Of a DNA stretch of 64,000 nucleotides, positions 8,537 to 17,158 are shown one piece after another. The stretch's first letter is position 1; every line of letters starts with the position of its first letter. Made by a program: the position numbers and the translations under genes. Under the pieces are notes generated by a model. That model was not told the DNA's origin. It did no database searches and saw only the letters and a program-made list of their open reading frames with translations. Source of the stretch: Hyphomicrobiales bacterium (lineage in GTDB: Bacteria > Pseudomonadota > Alphaproteobacteria > Rhizobiales > Rhizobiaceae); NCBI GenBank assembly GCA_900471485.1, contig UCEU01000011.1, positions 212,944-276,943 of the forward strand, in the 5' to 3' direction.

Positions 8537-9505
8537 ATGCTGAATTGGAACTTGTATCGGCAGTCTCCCGACGTGGTCACCTCTGATCCCGGCGTCCCCG
8601 CTATACCTGACATGAGCATTTCCCCTCCTGCCCCCGCGCCCAAGAAAGCCCGCATAGCGCTCGCGCTCGGCGGTGGCGCCGCGCGCGGCTGGGCCCATAT
8701 CGGTGTGCTGCGCGCCCTGGACGAGGAAGGCATCGAGGTCGGCATGGTCGCCGGCACCTCGATCGGCGCCCTTGTCGGCGGCTGCTACCTTGCGGGAAAG
8801 CTCGATGAGCTCGAGGAATTCGCCCGCTCCCTGACCATGCGCCGCATCGCCAGTTTGCTGGATCTCACGATCGGCGGCAGCGGCCTGTTCGGTGGCATGC
8901 GGCTTACCAAGCGCATGCAGGAACATCTCGAGGGCCTCACCGTCGAACAGCTGGACCGCCCCTTCGTTGCCGTCGCCGCCGAGGTCAATACCGGCCACGA
9001 GGTCTGGATCGGCAACGGCTCGCTGATCACGGCACTCCGCGCCTCCTACGCCCTGCCCGGCATCTTCGAGCCGATCCGCAGCAACCAGCGTACGCTGGTC
9101 GATGGCGCCCTGGTCAATCCCGTGCCGGTTTCGGTTTGCCGCGCCTATGAGCAACCGCTCGTGGTCGCCGTCAACCTCAACTACGATCTCTACGGCCGCT
9201 CGGCCGTCGTGCGCCACAATGCCAGCCTCTCGGCATCGGAAGTGCACAAGCGCGAGGAAGCGCCGACCACGCGGCTCGGCATGACTGGCGTGATGGTGCA
9301 GGCCTTCAACATCATCCAGGACCGCATCGCGCGTGCGCGCCTTGCCGGTGATCCGCCGGATATCTCGATCAATCCGCGGCTGAGCGATATCGGTCTGTCG
9401 GAGTTTCATCGCGCCGGCGAGGCAATCGCGCGCGGTTACGAGGAAGCCAAGATGCGGCTTCCCGAATTGAAGCGGATGCAGGATTTGGCCGCCGGCTCCG
9501 TGTGA
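8537..9505 (+). CDS. Patatin-like phospholipase, RssA family
   Basis: The 322-residue protein has the patatin catalytic dyad and oxyanion motif: glycine-rich GGGAARGWAHIGVL (residues 45-58), nucleophile Ser75 in GTSIG and Asp189 in DGA. It is predicted to hydrolyse ester bonds in phospholipids or other lipids, either in the cytosol or at the inner membrane. No signal peptide; the first 35 residues are a Pro-rich, poorly conserved extension. GGAGGG precedes the ATG. Stands alone, convergent with a CBS-domain gene 14 bp away. Confidence 0.9.
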   Translation: MLNWNLYRQSPDVVTSDPGVPAIPDMSISPPAPAPKKARIALALGGGAARGWAHIGVLRALDEEGIEVGMVAGTSIGALVGGCYLAGKLDELEEFARSLTMRRIASLLDLTIGGSGLFGGMRLTKRMQEHLEGLTVEQLDRPFVAVAAEVNTGHEVWIGNGSLITALRASYALPGIFEPIRSNQRTLVDGALVNPVPVSVCRAYEQPLVVAVNLNYDLYGRSAVVRHNASLSASEVHKREEAPTTRLGMTGVMVQAFNIIQDRIARARLAGDPPDISINPRLSDIGLSEFHRAGEAIARGYEEAKMRLPELKRMQDLAAGSV

Positions 9506-9519
9506 AGCCGGCGAGGACG

Positions 9520-9954
9520 TCAGCCGGCGATGTAAGCCTTGATCTGCTCCGTTTCGAGCTCGACTTCCGCGATGCGGGTCTTCACCACGTCACCGATGGA
9601 AATGATGCCGGCGAGCTTGCCGTTGGCCTCGACGGGAACGTGGCGGAAGCGACGGCTGGTCATCAGCTCCATCAGCTCGTTCACCGTCGAATCTTCATGG
9701 CAGCGATAGACCTTGGCGGTCATCACGGAGGCGACCGGCTGGTCGAGACAGGCGGCGCCTGACTTCGCGATGGCATGCACCACGTCGCGCTCGGTGAAGA
9801 TCCCGGAAATCTTGTTCTCCATCCCGACGATGACGATGGCGCCGATCTTCTTCTTGCTCAGAATCAGCGCGGCCTCGGATACGGTCGTCTGCGGGCCGGC
9901 GGTAACGACGTCCCTGCCCTTGCTGTCGAGTATGGCTTTGACTGAATTGGACAT
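9520..9954 (-). CDS. Two-CBS-domain protein
   Basis: The 144-residue protein is almost entirely a CBS pair. CBS1 covers about residues 8-65 (VVTAGPQTTVSEAALIL..., IFTERDVVHAIA) and CBS2 about 77-135 (VYRCHEDSTVNELMELM..., ISIGDVVKTRIAE). Such stand-alone CBS pairs bind adenosyl nucleotides and often modulate partner proteins; no partner is obvious here. The GIFTERDVV and GIISIGDVV strands are canonical. Confidence 0.9.
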   Translation of the reverse strand: MSNSVKAILDSKGRDVVTAGPQTTVSEAALILSKKKIGAIVIVGMENKISGIFTERDVVHAIAKSGAACLDQPVASVMTAKVYRCHEDSTVNELMELMTSRRFRHVPVEANGKLAGIISIGDVVKTRIAEVELETEQIKAYIAG

Positions 9955-10051
9955 TTGAACCTCCTATGCAGTGAATAAATTCGGCTATCACAGGCATCCG
10001 CGGCGGCTTCTCCTCCCATCGCGGATCAGTTCGAATGGTGCACTCCAATCT

Positions 10052-10822
10052 TCAGGATTGCAATGTTTCAGTTTGTTCTGAAATGACCGGCTGGGCCGGC
10101 GGCGCGCGGTCGAAGAGCGGAAACAGCAGAAAGCCGAAGAGGAACCCGCCGATATGGGCGTCCCAGGCGATGTCTTGTCCCTCGCCGCCGAAGATCGGCA
10201 CGCCTGATGCGATCAGGATATTGCCTGCGAACCAGAAGATGATGAACATCAGCACCGTGCGGCTGCGGAACGTTTCGACGACGGACAGCCGCGGATTGAG
10301 GTGCGCGGCTTGGTTCGCACGCCGCTCCGGCGGAAAGGCGAAACGGCATGCAGCGCCCATCAGGCCTGAAATCACGCCGGAAGCCCCGACGAGCGGCGCC
10401 GGGCTGCCCCAGTTGAGGCCGAGGTGAAGGGCCGCCGCCGCAGCGGATGAAAACACCCAGAAGATCAGATAGCGAGCAGTGCCGATGCGTCGCGCCACCG
10501 GCGTCCCGAACGCCATCAGCCAGAGACCATTGAAAACGATGTGCTCGATGCTGCCGTGCAGCAGCGAGTATGTGAGTGGCGTCCAGAACGGCTGCAGTCC
10601 CTGCTCCGCCAGGGAGGCCGCGTAACGCAGCGGAATGAAGCCGAAATTGAAGAACAGCCAGTCGATGGTGTTGTCCGAGAGCAGCAACGTCTGCACCGCG
10701 TAGATAGCGACCAGAATGGCAAGGCTCGCGAGCACCGATCCCGGAAGGTTGAACACAGGTTCCCGTTGGGGCTCCGCCAGGAGCTCCACTTCCGATTGCG
10801 GCTCGACCTTATGTTCGTCCAT
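10052..10822 (-). CDS. Rhomboid-family intramembrane serine protease
   Basis: The 256-residue protein has six or so membrane segments after a charged 28-residue cytosolic N-terminus. The catalytic dyad is visible: Ser148 in GASG and His223 in AHIGGFLFG. The HGSIEHIVFNGLWLMAFG stretch (about residues 89-106) is the conserved loop-1/TM2 region. It probably cleaves single-pass membrane proteins; the substrate is unknown. An intact dyad argues against an inactive pseudoprotease. Confidence 0.9.
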   Translation of the reverse strand: MDEHKVEPQSEVELLAEPQREPVFNLPGSVLASLAILVAIYAVQTLLLSDNTIDWLFFNFGFIPLRYAASLAEQGLQPFWTPLTYSLLHGSIEHIVFNGLWLMAFGTPVARRIGTARYLIFWVFSSAAAAALHLGLNWGSPAPLVGASGVISGLMGAACRFAFPPERRANQAAHLNPRLSVVETFRSRTVLMFIIFWFAGNILIASGVPIFGGEGQDIAWDAHIGGFLFGFLLFPLFDRAPPAQPVISEQTETLQS

Positions 10823-10867
10823 GCTCTGCCCCTTATTTGGTGCACGGTCCTTACACGACGACTACTC

Positions 10868-10900
10868 AAAAAAAAAGCCGTCCGGCTTGCGCCGAACGGC
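10868..10900 (-). terminator. Intrinsic terminator on the minus strand
   Basis: Read on the minus strand, GCCGT..CGGC pairs with GCCG..ACGGC around TTGC-type loop bases (one mismatch), followed by nine U's (A-run 10868-10876). No minus-strand protein gene lies upstream of it, so it appears to end a non-coding transcript. Confidence 0.75.
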
Positions 10901-10975
10901 CTGTCGAGCGCCCCCGGGGACTTGGTCCCCGCACCCGATGAGTTGTGCTGAACTTCCGTGTCAGGAAGCGATGAA
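10868..10975 (-). ncRNA. Candidate trans-acting small RNA
   Basis: An intergenic minus-strand unit ends in the strong terminator at 10868-10900 and contains a second stable hairpin (CGGGGAC, loop TTG, GTCCCCG; 10915-10931). The upstream part carries a pyrimidine-rich CTCTCCTTTC stretch that could pair with ribosome binding sites. A weak promoter-like TTGAAC sequence lies about 40 bp before the proposed 5' end; the 5' end is a guess. Architecture fits alphaproteobacterial Hfq-type sRNAs of about 100 nt. I do not recognise the family. Confidence 0.5.
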
Positions 10976-11121
10976 AGGAGAGTGCCACGCTGCGGCCGAT
11001 CGTTCAATCGAAAGCCTTTTTTAACCTTAACTGCCCGGATCTGGCATGAAAAACGCAAGGTAGACCTCAAGACGGCCATGATGGCTGTCTGTTGATCCGG
11101 AATGAAACAACTGGTGCCGAA

Positions 11122-11700
11122 ATGCGTCTCAAAACCACTATCGAGCTGTTTGACTATTGGAATCGCCTCCGCGGCGCGGAGATAGCGCCGCTCAGGACCG
11201 AGGTCGAACCGACGCAGCTGCGCAATATTCTCTCCAGCCTCTTCATGCTGGAGATGGTCGAACCCGAGCGCGTCGTCTTCCGTCTTGCAGGTACCCGCAT
11301 CTGTGATCTCTTCGGCCGCGATCTCGGCGGAGCGACGATCGACAGCCTCTGGGCGCATGGCTGCGGCGATATTGGCAAGACGGCGGCCGGTGTCATGACG
11401 CATGCGCTGCCGGCCCTGTTCAACGCCACCGGTTACACTGCCGCCGGCCACCGCGCTGCCTTCGAGATCATCCTGCTGCCGCTGCGTAACGCGGAAGGCA
11501 AGTGCGACAAGTTGCTCGGCGCCATCGCGCCGACGACTTCGGCCAGCTGGCTGGAGGTGGTGCCGCTCGAATTTCTCGTCCTTGACCGCAGCCGCCTGCT
11601 CCATGAGCAGCTCGGCAAGTTTTCCGAGACGAACGAGCAGACGGGCAGCGCACCGGTCACGACCGTCCGCCGACCATCGCTGAGACCATGCGTCGGATGA
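11122..11700 (+). CDS. PAS_5 family sensory-type protein
   Basis: The 192-residue product fits the short PAS_5 (PF07310) family common in Rhizobiales. It opens with TIELFDYWNRLRGAEIAP and a helix with 'ILSSLFMLEMVEPERVVFRLAGTRI', followed by the PAS core (LFGRDLGG...), RAAFEIILLPLRN and a final strand GAIAP. No output domain. ATG at 11122 is chosen because it gives the family N-terminus; a TTG at 11092 is possible and neither has a strong RBS. It precedes a PilZ gene on the same strand, a pairing that hints at c-di-GMP-related signalling, but that is inference. Confidence 0.8.
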   Translation: MRLKTTIELFDYWNRLRGAEIAPLRTEVEPTQLRNILSSLFMLEMVEPERVVFRLAGTRICDLFGRDLGGATIDSLWAHGCGDIGKTAAGVMTHALPALFNATGYTAAGHRAAFEIILLPLRNAEGKCDKLLGAIAPTTSASWLEVVPLEFLVLDRSRLLHEQLGKFSETNEQTGSAPVTTVRRPSLRPCVG

Positions 11701-11844
11701 TGTCGCATCTATTCGATGCAAGGAATGAGGTAGGTGTCACGCCGCGGCACAACTGAAACTCTCAAAGTGCAGCCTTGAGACAACCTTCTGTTAAGGGATT
11801 GCGGGTAATGATCGGCTCGATTTATTTGATGAAGAAGCCCTTTG

Positions 11845-12456
11845 ATGCACGCGTTCCAGCAAGTTCAGCCACAACGGACTGCGCCACGCCTCGAACAAGG
11901 TGCCTTTCAGCGCGTCCCGATTAATATGCAGGGCCGGCTGATGCTGGCCAATTACGAAGAATTCGAGTGCGTTGTGGTCGATATGTCGCCTGGTGATATG
12001 TATGTCACCTGCCTCGGACGTCCCCGCTCCGCCGAACGCGTCATCGCCTATATCGATCATCTCGGCCGCGTCGAAGGCTATGTGCAGACGGTCGACGGCC
12101 GCGGCTTTGCCATGTCGATCCACGCCACGGAACGCAAGCGCGAAAAGCTTGCCGCGCAGCTCACCTGGCTTGCCAACAAGCATGAGCTCGGGCTGCCGGA
12201 AGACCGTCGCCACGATCGTCTGACCCCACGCGAAACCACGACCGAGATTACCCTTGAAGACGGCAGCCGCTATACCTGCCGCATCATGGACCTTTCACTG
12301 TCGGGTGCTGCCGTCGACGTCGAAATGCGCCCGGCCATCGGCACGCCGCTTCGTCTTGGAAACATGCGCGGCCGCGTCGTCCGTCATTTCGTCGAGGGCG
12401 TGGCGATTGAGTTCCTGTCGGTCCAGTCGCGCGAGACGCTTCGCGAATTTCTCTGA
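11845..12456 (+). CDS. Tandem PilZ-domain protein, likely c-di-GMP receptor
   Basis: The 203-residue protein holds two PilZ modules. The C-terminal module keeps both c-di-GMP signatures: RRHDR (RxxxR) near residue 125 and DLSLSGAAV (DxSxxG) near 152. The N-terminal module has the fold (RVPINMQGRLMLANYEEFECVVVDMSPGDMYV) but lacks a proper RxxxR and SxxG, so it probably does not bind the ligand. The start codon is ATG at 11845, one codon after a TTG. Cytosolic; partner unknown. Confidence 0.88.
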   Translation: MHAFQQVQPQRTAPRLEQGAFQRVPINMQGRLMLANYEEFECVVVDMSPGDMYVTCLGRPRSAERVIAYIDHLGRVEGYVQTVDGRGFAMSIHATERKREKLAAQLTWLANKHELGLPEDRRHDRLTPRETTTEITLEDGSRYTCRIMDLSLSGAAVDVEMRPAIGTPLRLGNMRGRVVRHFVEGVAIEFLSVQSRETLREFL

Positions 12457-12516
12457 CGCCTGCCATTTCACTGTCACGAAACTGAGCGAAAAGGACCACC
12501 CTTTCAGGATCGGTCC

Positions 12517-13485
12517 ATGACGTCTCTCTATCCACAATCAGAACCCCACGATCAGGGCCTGCTCGATGTCGGCGACGGCAATCGCATTCATTGGCAGGTC
12601 TTCGGCAATCCTGTTGGCTATCCGGCGCTCTACGTTCACGGTGGCCCCGGCTCAGGCAGCTCCGTCTCCGCCAGCCGGTATTTCGATCCTGCCGTCTACA
12701 GGATCATTCTCCTCGACCAGCGCAACTGCGGCCAGAGCCTTCCGCATGCCGGCGATTTCGACACCGATCTGACTGACAACACCACATGCCACCTCGTCGA
12801 GGACATGGAGCGCCTGCGGCGTCATCTATGCATCGAGCAATGGCTGCTCTTCGGCACCTCCTGGGGCTCGACCCTGGCGCTCGCCTATGCCGAAACGCAT
12901 CGGAAGCGCGTGAGCGCCATGATCCTCGCCGGCGTCACGACCACGCGTCCGCAGGAGATCGATTGGCTGACGCGTGGCATGGCGATCCTCTTTCCCGAGG
13001 AATGGAACCGACTGCTCGCTGCCCTTCCGCCTGAATTGCGCGAGCTCGGCCCACTGGAAGGCTATCATCGCCTTCTCAATGCCCCTGATATGGAGACGCG
13101 GCTCAAGGCCGCCCGCGACTGGCATGACTGGGAGGCGGCTTCCATCTTGCTTGCTGATCCTGATGGCATGCCGCGCCGCTGGAGCGATCCGCACTATCTG
13201 CTGGCTCGGGCCCGCATCATTACCCACTACTTCCGCCACAATGCATGGCTCGAAGATGGTGCACTGCTGCGTGATGCCCACAAGCTCGCAGGTATTCCAG
13301 GTATGCTGATCCAGGGGCGTCTCGATCTCGAGGCGCCGCTGACAACCGCATGGGAATTGTCCAGATCCTGGCCGGGAAGCGAGTTGATCGTCATGGAAAA
13401 GGCCGCCCACTCGCCTTATCACGAAGAAATGGCCCGGGCGATCGTCGCTGCCACCGACCGATTTCGAAAAGAATCTCAAAAATAA
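12517..13485 (+). CDS. pip: Proline iminopeptidase (peptidase family S33)
   Basis: Removes N-terminal proline from peptides. The 322-residue alpha/beta-hydrolase has the oxyanion HGGPGSGSS motif (around residue 42), DQRNCGQS, the nucleophile elbow GTSWGS (usually GGSWGS) and the catalytic His in EKAAHSPYHEEM. The lid region contains the LEGYHRLLNAPD segment typical of this family. Cytosolic. Full length. Confidence 0.93.
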   Translation: MTSLYPQSEPHDQGLLDVGDGNRIHWQVFGNPVGYPALYVHGGPGSGSSVSASRYFDPAVYRIILLDQRNCGQSLPHAGDFDTDLTDNTTCHLVEDMERLRRHLCIEQWLLFGTSWGSTLALAYAETHRKRVSAMILAGVTTTRPQEIDWLTRGMAILFPEEWNRLLAALPPELRELGPLEGYHRLLNAPDMETRLKAARDWHDWEAASILLADPDGMPRRWSDPHYLLARARIITHYFRHNAWLEDGALLRDAHKLAGIPGMLIQGRLDLEAPLTTAWELSRSWPGSELIVMEKAAHSPYHEEMARAIVAATDRFRKESQK

Positions 13486-13857
13486 TTTTTGGCGTTCTTT
13501 GCGCGCAAACGCGAATGCAGCCGTTTTAGCCCAGGTATTTCAGCCCTTTCGCATCGAAAAGCGACGGCTTGCGGCGGAGCTGCATGGTAAAGCAATCGTT
13601 GCGGAAATGCGCACTTTTGCGACGGCGTTAACTTCCTGTCTCGAATCCGGCCGTTTCGCTACCCATCCTCTTTCGGCGAAAGAAACAATTTTAATCGAAT
13701 TTGCCTCGAATTCGGTTCGAATTTTATGCGCATTCGATTTTGTTTTTAGTCGAATTCTCCGCTTGTTTGAATCAACTAAGCTCTTAATTTAACTGCGTAA
13801 TTTTGCGTCGGATAAAAACGTCTGTGTCAATTTCTCCTCACAACGGGGAGACGACAA
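13486..13857. promoter_or_regulatory. AT-rich intergenic region
   Basis: These 372 bases are markedly more AT-rich than the surroundings. A 97-codon frame (13499-13792) exists but has no family signature or RBS. The region's notable content is the phased TCGAATT array described separately; it probably holds the promoter of the transglutaminase-like gene at 13858. Confidence 0.5.
13695..13756. repeat. TCGAATT array with 11-bp phasing
   Basis: TCGAATT occurs at 13695, 13706, 13717 and 13750. The first three are exactly 11 bp apart, and the fourth is three further steps (33 bp) on. A degenerate copy, GCGCATT, sits at the in-phase position 13728. Helically phased AATT tracts favour DNA curvature or cooperative protein binding. 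Confidence 0.65.
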
Positions 13858-14463
13858 ATGACGATAGCAACTTTCATCAAGAGCGGTCTGGTGGCCGGCG
13901 CGATGCTGATTGCAACGATGGGCGCGGGACAGACGACGCCTCTCAACATGACGGTTCTGGGCAACGCAAGCCCGCCGATCGGCGCCTACCAGTTCTGCAA
14001 GGAGATCCCCTCCGATTGCAAGAACCCGGCCGGCGACGCAGGCGCGCTCGTTCTGACCGAGGACCTTTGGAAGACGATCCTGAAGGTCAACTACGAGACC
14101 AATTCCAAGATCACGCCGATGACCGACATGGAAATCTACGGTGTCGAGGAACGCTGGGCCTACCCCACCACCGTCGGCGACTGTGAAGACTACGCGCTGC
14201 TTAAGCGCAAGCTGTTGATCGATGCCGGCATCTCGCCGTCGGACCTGCTGATGACCGTCGTGCTCCAGCCGAATGGCGACGGCCATGCGGTACTGACCGT
14301 CCGCACCGACCGTGGCGATTTCATCCTCGACAACATGCGCAACAAGGTCCTGCTGTGGGCCGATACCGAATACACCTACCTCAAGCGCCAGAACGCCGCC
14401 GATCCGGCGCGCTGGGTCAAGCTCCAGGATGGCCGCGCCGTGGCTGTCGGTAGCGTGAAGTAA
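13858..14463 (+). CDS. Bacterial transglutaminase-like cysteine proteinase (BTLCP)
   Basis: The 201-residue protein belongs to the periplasmic BTLCP family (PF06035) that is often tied to biofilm adhesin processing (LapG-like) or to uncharacterised roles in rhizobia. A signal peptide (residues 1-24) precedes the mature chain. The catalytic triad is visible: Cys109 in GDCEDYALLK, His143 in GHAVLTV and Asp158 in ILDN. Two extra cysteines (47, 54) may form a disulfide. No LapD-like partner is adjacent. The RBS is GGGGAG near 13846. Confidence 0.88.
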   Translation: MTIATFIKSGLVAGAMLIATMGAGQTTPLNMTVLGNASPPIGAYQFCKEIPSDCKNPAGDAGALVLTEDLWKTILKVNYETNSKITPMTDMEIYGVEERWAYPTTVGDCEDYALLKRKLLIDAGISPSDLLMTVVLQPNGDGHAVLTVRTDRGDFILDNMRNKVLLWADTEYTYLKRQNAADPARWVKLQDGRAVAVGSVK

Positions 14464-14699
14464 TCCCCTGCTTGCCGGAGTCATGCCGGCAGCAAGGTCA
14501 GGCGCCCCGGTCAACCCGCATCCCCGTGCCGACCGGCGCCCAGAGCCGCTCCTGCTGTCCCAGGGGCGGCTCGCCTGTTTTAAGGCTTCGCGCAAGCTTT
14601 TAATGCTTTCTTAACCGTAAGGGCCGGATGATTGCCGGCATCACTTCAGCACCGGCGGCTCCTGTATTTCCTGCGGCGGTCTCACACCCGAAAGCCGCC

Positions 14700-15452
14700 A
14701 TGAGCCATCCCGCTCACCATCACGACGATATCGCGGAAACCCCGCTGCTCTCGACCGGTTTCCTTGTCCGCGTCACCGCCGTCATCGCGCTGCTCGCGGC
14801 GCTGACGCTGGTCATCAGCATCGGCGACCGCTGGCTCGGTTCGCGCGTCTCGCTCGCCGGAAACACCGCCAGCACTTCGCTCGTCACGATCACCATCGGC
14901 CGTGATACGCTCCGCCTGCCGGAAAATGTCCTGCGGTTCCCGAGCCAGAGACGCGACGGGCTCCTTGAGCGCGCCGATCTCTACCTCACATGGCCGGAAA
15001 TGCAGGGCTACACCAACGAGCACCGCGCCCGCTTCGACGATGTCTCCCAGTCCGCCGGACTGATCTTCCTGCAAATCTCCCAGGGCACCATGTCGCGCGA
15101 CATGTCCGGCCGATTCGAACCGATCTATTCGCACCTCCTGGAGGGTGATCCGGTACCCTACCAGAACGGCATGACGCTGCACCGCCTGCGCGCCGATGCC
15201 GGCTATGCCGACGAGGTGCTGCTGACGGCGCCCCGCAAGGATGGTCCCGATTATGTCGTGCGTTGCGTGTTGCCGACCACGCCTGCCCTGCAGAGCAGTG
15301 GCGATTGCCAGCGTGATATCCGCATCGGCAACGATTTAAGTGTGCTTTACCGCTTCTCCAGCCGGCATTTGCCCGATTGGGACCATATTGATGCCGCTAT
15401 TCGCCAATTTGTAGAAACGCGCCTCGTGAGCCGTTCTGCGACAGGCCGCTAG
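14700..15452 (+). CDS. Membrane-anchored protein of unknown function
   Basis: From the ATG at 14700 the product has 250 residues. It has a His-rich N-terminus (MSHPAHHHDD), one membrane helix (VRVTAVIALLAALTLVISI) and then a periplasmic domain of about 200 residues with two cysteines (VVRCVLP, SGDCQRDI). It resembles a conserved rhizobial hypothetical protein; I do not recognise a functional family. An upstream in-frame start (14628) would add a poorly conserved-looking 24 residues. Confidence 0.7.
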   Translation: MSHPAHHHDDIAETPLLSTGFLVRVTAVIALLAALTLVISIGDRWLGSRVSLAGNTASTSLVTITIGRDTLRLPENVLRFPSQRRDGLLERADLYLTWPEMQGYTNEHRARFDDVSQSAGLIFLQISQGTMSRDMSGRFEPIYSHLLEGDPVPYQNGMTLHRLRADAGYADEVLLTAPRKDGPDYVVRCVLPTTPALQSSGDCQRDIRIGNDLSVLYRFSSRHLPDWDHIDAAIRQFVETRLVSRSATGR

Positions 15453-15588
15453 AATGATCCGATATGCTGCAAGAAACGATTAATCATAAACGGATTGGTA
15501 ACCCCGGGCGGCTAAATTCCGAAGAGAACGATTGCGCGAGAGGGCGCGCGGTCTCTCCGATATCAAAATGCAAGCGAAGAGTTGAATA

Positions 15589-17043
15589 GTGTCAAGGTCA
15601 GCCTCCTCCTCCGTATCTCAATCCCGGTCCCGGAACTTCCTTCTCAAGGCGATCATGGCGCTCAGTCTGGCGGCCGGCATCGTTGCGACCGAAGCGGTCA
15701 ATGCCGAGGCCGAGGCGGCCAATCCCAAATATGCCGGCATCGTCGTCGACGCCAAGACCGGCAATGTCCTCTACAGTGAGAATGCCGACCGCTTGCAGTA
15801 TCCGGCCTCGCTCACCAAGATGATGACCCTGTACCTGACCTTCGAAGCGCTCGAGCAGGGTCGCATTCGCCTCGATACCGCTGTCCCCTTCTCCGCTCAC
15901 GCTTCCGGCCAGGCGCCGACCAAGCTCGGTGTGCGCGTCGGCGGCCAGATCAGCGTCGAGCAGGCCATCCTCGGTCTCGTTACCCTGTCGGCCAACGACG
16001 CCTCCACCGCTCTCGGCGAACTGCTTGGCGGCAGCGAGGATCGCTTCGCGCAGATGATGACGGCCAAGGCGCATGCGCTCGGCATGACCAGGACGACCTA
16101 CCGCAACGCCAACGGTCTGCCGAACACCGCGCAGATGACGACGGCTCGCGACCAGGCCCGCCTCGGCATCGCGCTTCGTCAGCATTTTCCGCAGTATTAC
16201 GGCTATTTCTCCACGCAGAGCTTCAAGTTCGGCAACCGCATCATTCGCAGCCATAACCGACTGGTCGGCTCCGTGCGCGGCGTCGATGGCATCAAGACCG
16301 GCTACACCCGCGCCGCCGGCTTCAATCTCGTGAGTTCGGTGCAGGTGGACGACAAGTCGATCGTCGGCGTCGTCCTCGGTGGCGCCTCCACCCCTGCCCG
16401 TGACAACCAGATGCGCAAGCTGATCGCGGCCTATCTTCCGAAGGCCTCCGGCCGCGGTAACGTCAGCGATCTCGTAGCAGAAGCGCCGAAGAAGGCTCCG
16501 GCACCGGTTATCCCACAGGAAGTGGCCGCCGCTGCGTCGCCCGATCTCGGCCTGCCGAACAAGGGTCCGAAGCCTGACGTTCGCATCCAGGTTGCCTCCG
16601 CGCAGGTCGCTTACGCCGACACCGCGCCGACCAAGTCCGCCAATCCGCTGCTGCAGCAGGAAATGCCCGCTCCGAGCCGGGTGAAGACGCAGACGATCAA
16701 GCAGGCTTCGATCGCCCAGCCAGCCGCGACGTCGCCCTATACTCCGCCGGAACAGGGCGACACTGCGGTCGATACGCTGACCACCGCCTCCACCAAGGAG
16801 CCGATGCCGAGCGGTTGGGTCGTCCAGATCGGTATTTCGTCCAGCAAGGATGGCGCGATGGATCTTCTCGATGGCGCCAAGGCCAAGGGCGGCAAGGCCC
16901 TGCGCTCCGCCAAGCCCTTCGCCGTCGCCTATGCCGGCGGCTACCGTGCCCGCTTCGGCGGCTTCGACGAGCAGCGTGATGCCGTCAACGCCTGCAACGC
17001 TCTGAAGCGCTCCGGCGTAAAGTGCTGGGCTTCGGCTCAGTAA
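15589..17043 (+). CDS. D-alanyl-D-alanine carboxypeptidase with C-terminal SPOR domain
   Basis: Low-molecular-weight penicillin-binding protein (DacA/DacF group) that trims peptidoglycan pentapeptides. The 484-residue precursor has a signal segment (residues 20-44). The catalytic motifs are S74-LTK77, S133-A-N135 and K235-TG237. Pro/Ala-rich linker follows (about 290-395). A SPOR domain ends the protein (about 400-484; WVVQIGISSSKDGAMDLL...), which binds denuded glycan at division sites. GTG start at 15589. This fusion is a known alphaproteobacterial arrangement. Confidence 0.93.
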   Translation: MSRSASSSVSQSRSRNFLLKAIMALSLAAGIVATEAVNAEAEAANPKYAGIVVDAKTGNVLYSENADRLQYPASLTKMMTLYLTFEALEQGRIRLDTAVPFSAHASGQAPTKLGVRVGGQISVEQAILGLVTLSANDASTALGELLGGSEDRFAQMMTAKAHALGMTRTTYRNANGLPNTAQMTTARDQARLGIALRQHFPQYYGYFSTQSFKFGNRIIRSHNRLVGSVRGVDGIKTGYTRAAGFNLVSSVQVDDKSIVGVVLGGASTPARDNQMRKLIAAYLPKASGRGNVSDLVAEAPKKAPAPVIPQEVAAAASPDLGLPNKGPKPDVRIQVASAQVAYADTAPTKSANPLLQQEMPAPSRVKTQTIKQASIAQPAATSPYTPPEQGDTAVDTLTTASTKEPMPSGWVVQIGISSSKDGAMDLLDGAKAKGGKALRSAKPFAVAYAGGYRARFGGFDEQRDAVNACNALKRSGVKCWASAQ

Positions 17044-17050
17044 TGACTGC

Positions 17051-17079
17051 CGGATCGCCTGCGCCACGCTGGCGATCCG
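17051..17079 (+). terminator. Stem-loop after the D,D-carboxypeptidase gene
   Basis: CGGATCGCC (17051-17059) and GGCGATCCG (17071-17079) pair perfectly, 8 bp past the stop. A short TT follows, not a long U-tract. A second GGCCG..CGGCC dyad follows near 17093-17120. Confidence 0.55.
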
Positions 17080-17158
17080 TTCGAAATGCGGCCGCGATCG
17101 GTGTTCGCGATCCGGCCGATGTGATCAGACTCGATTTGTATTGCGTACGGGGATGACT

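Noticed and set aside
13499..13792. 97-codon frame in the AT-rich intergenic region
   Set aside because: No RBS or family signature, and it spans the phased TCGAATT array.
15598..17067. 489-codon minus-strand frame opposite the D,D-carboxypeptidase gene
   Set aside because: Shadow frame; the plus frame has the three penicillin-binding motifs and a SPOR domain.
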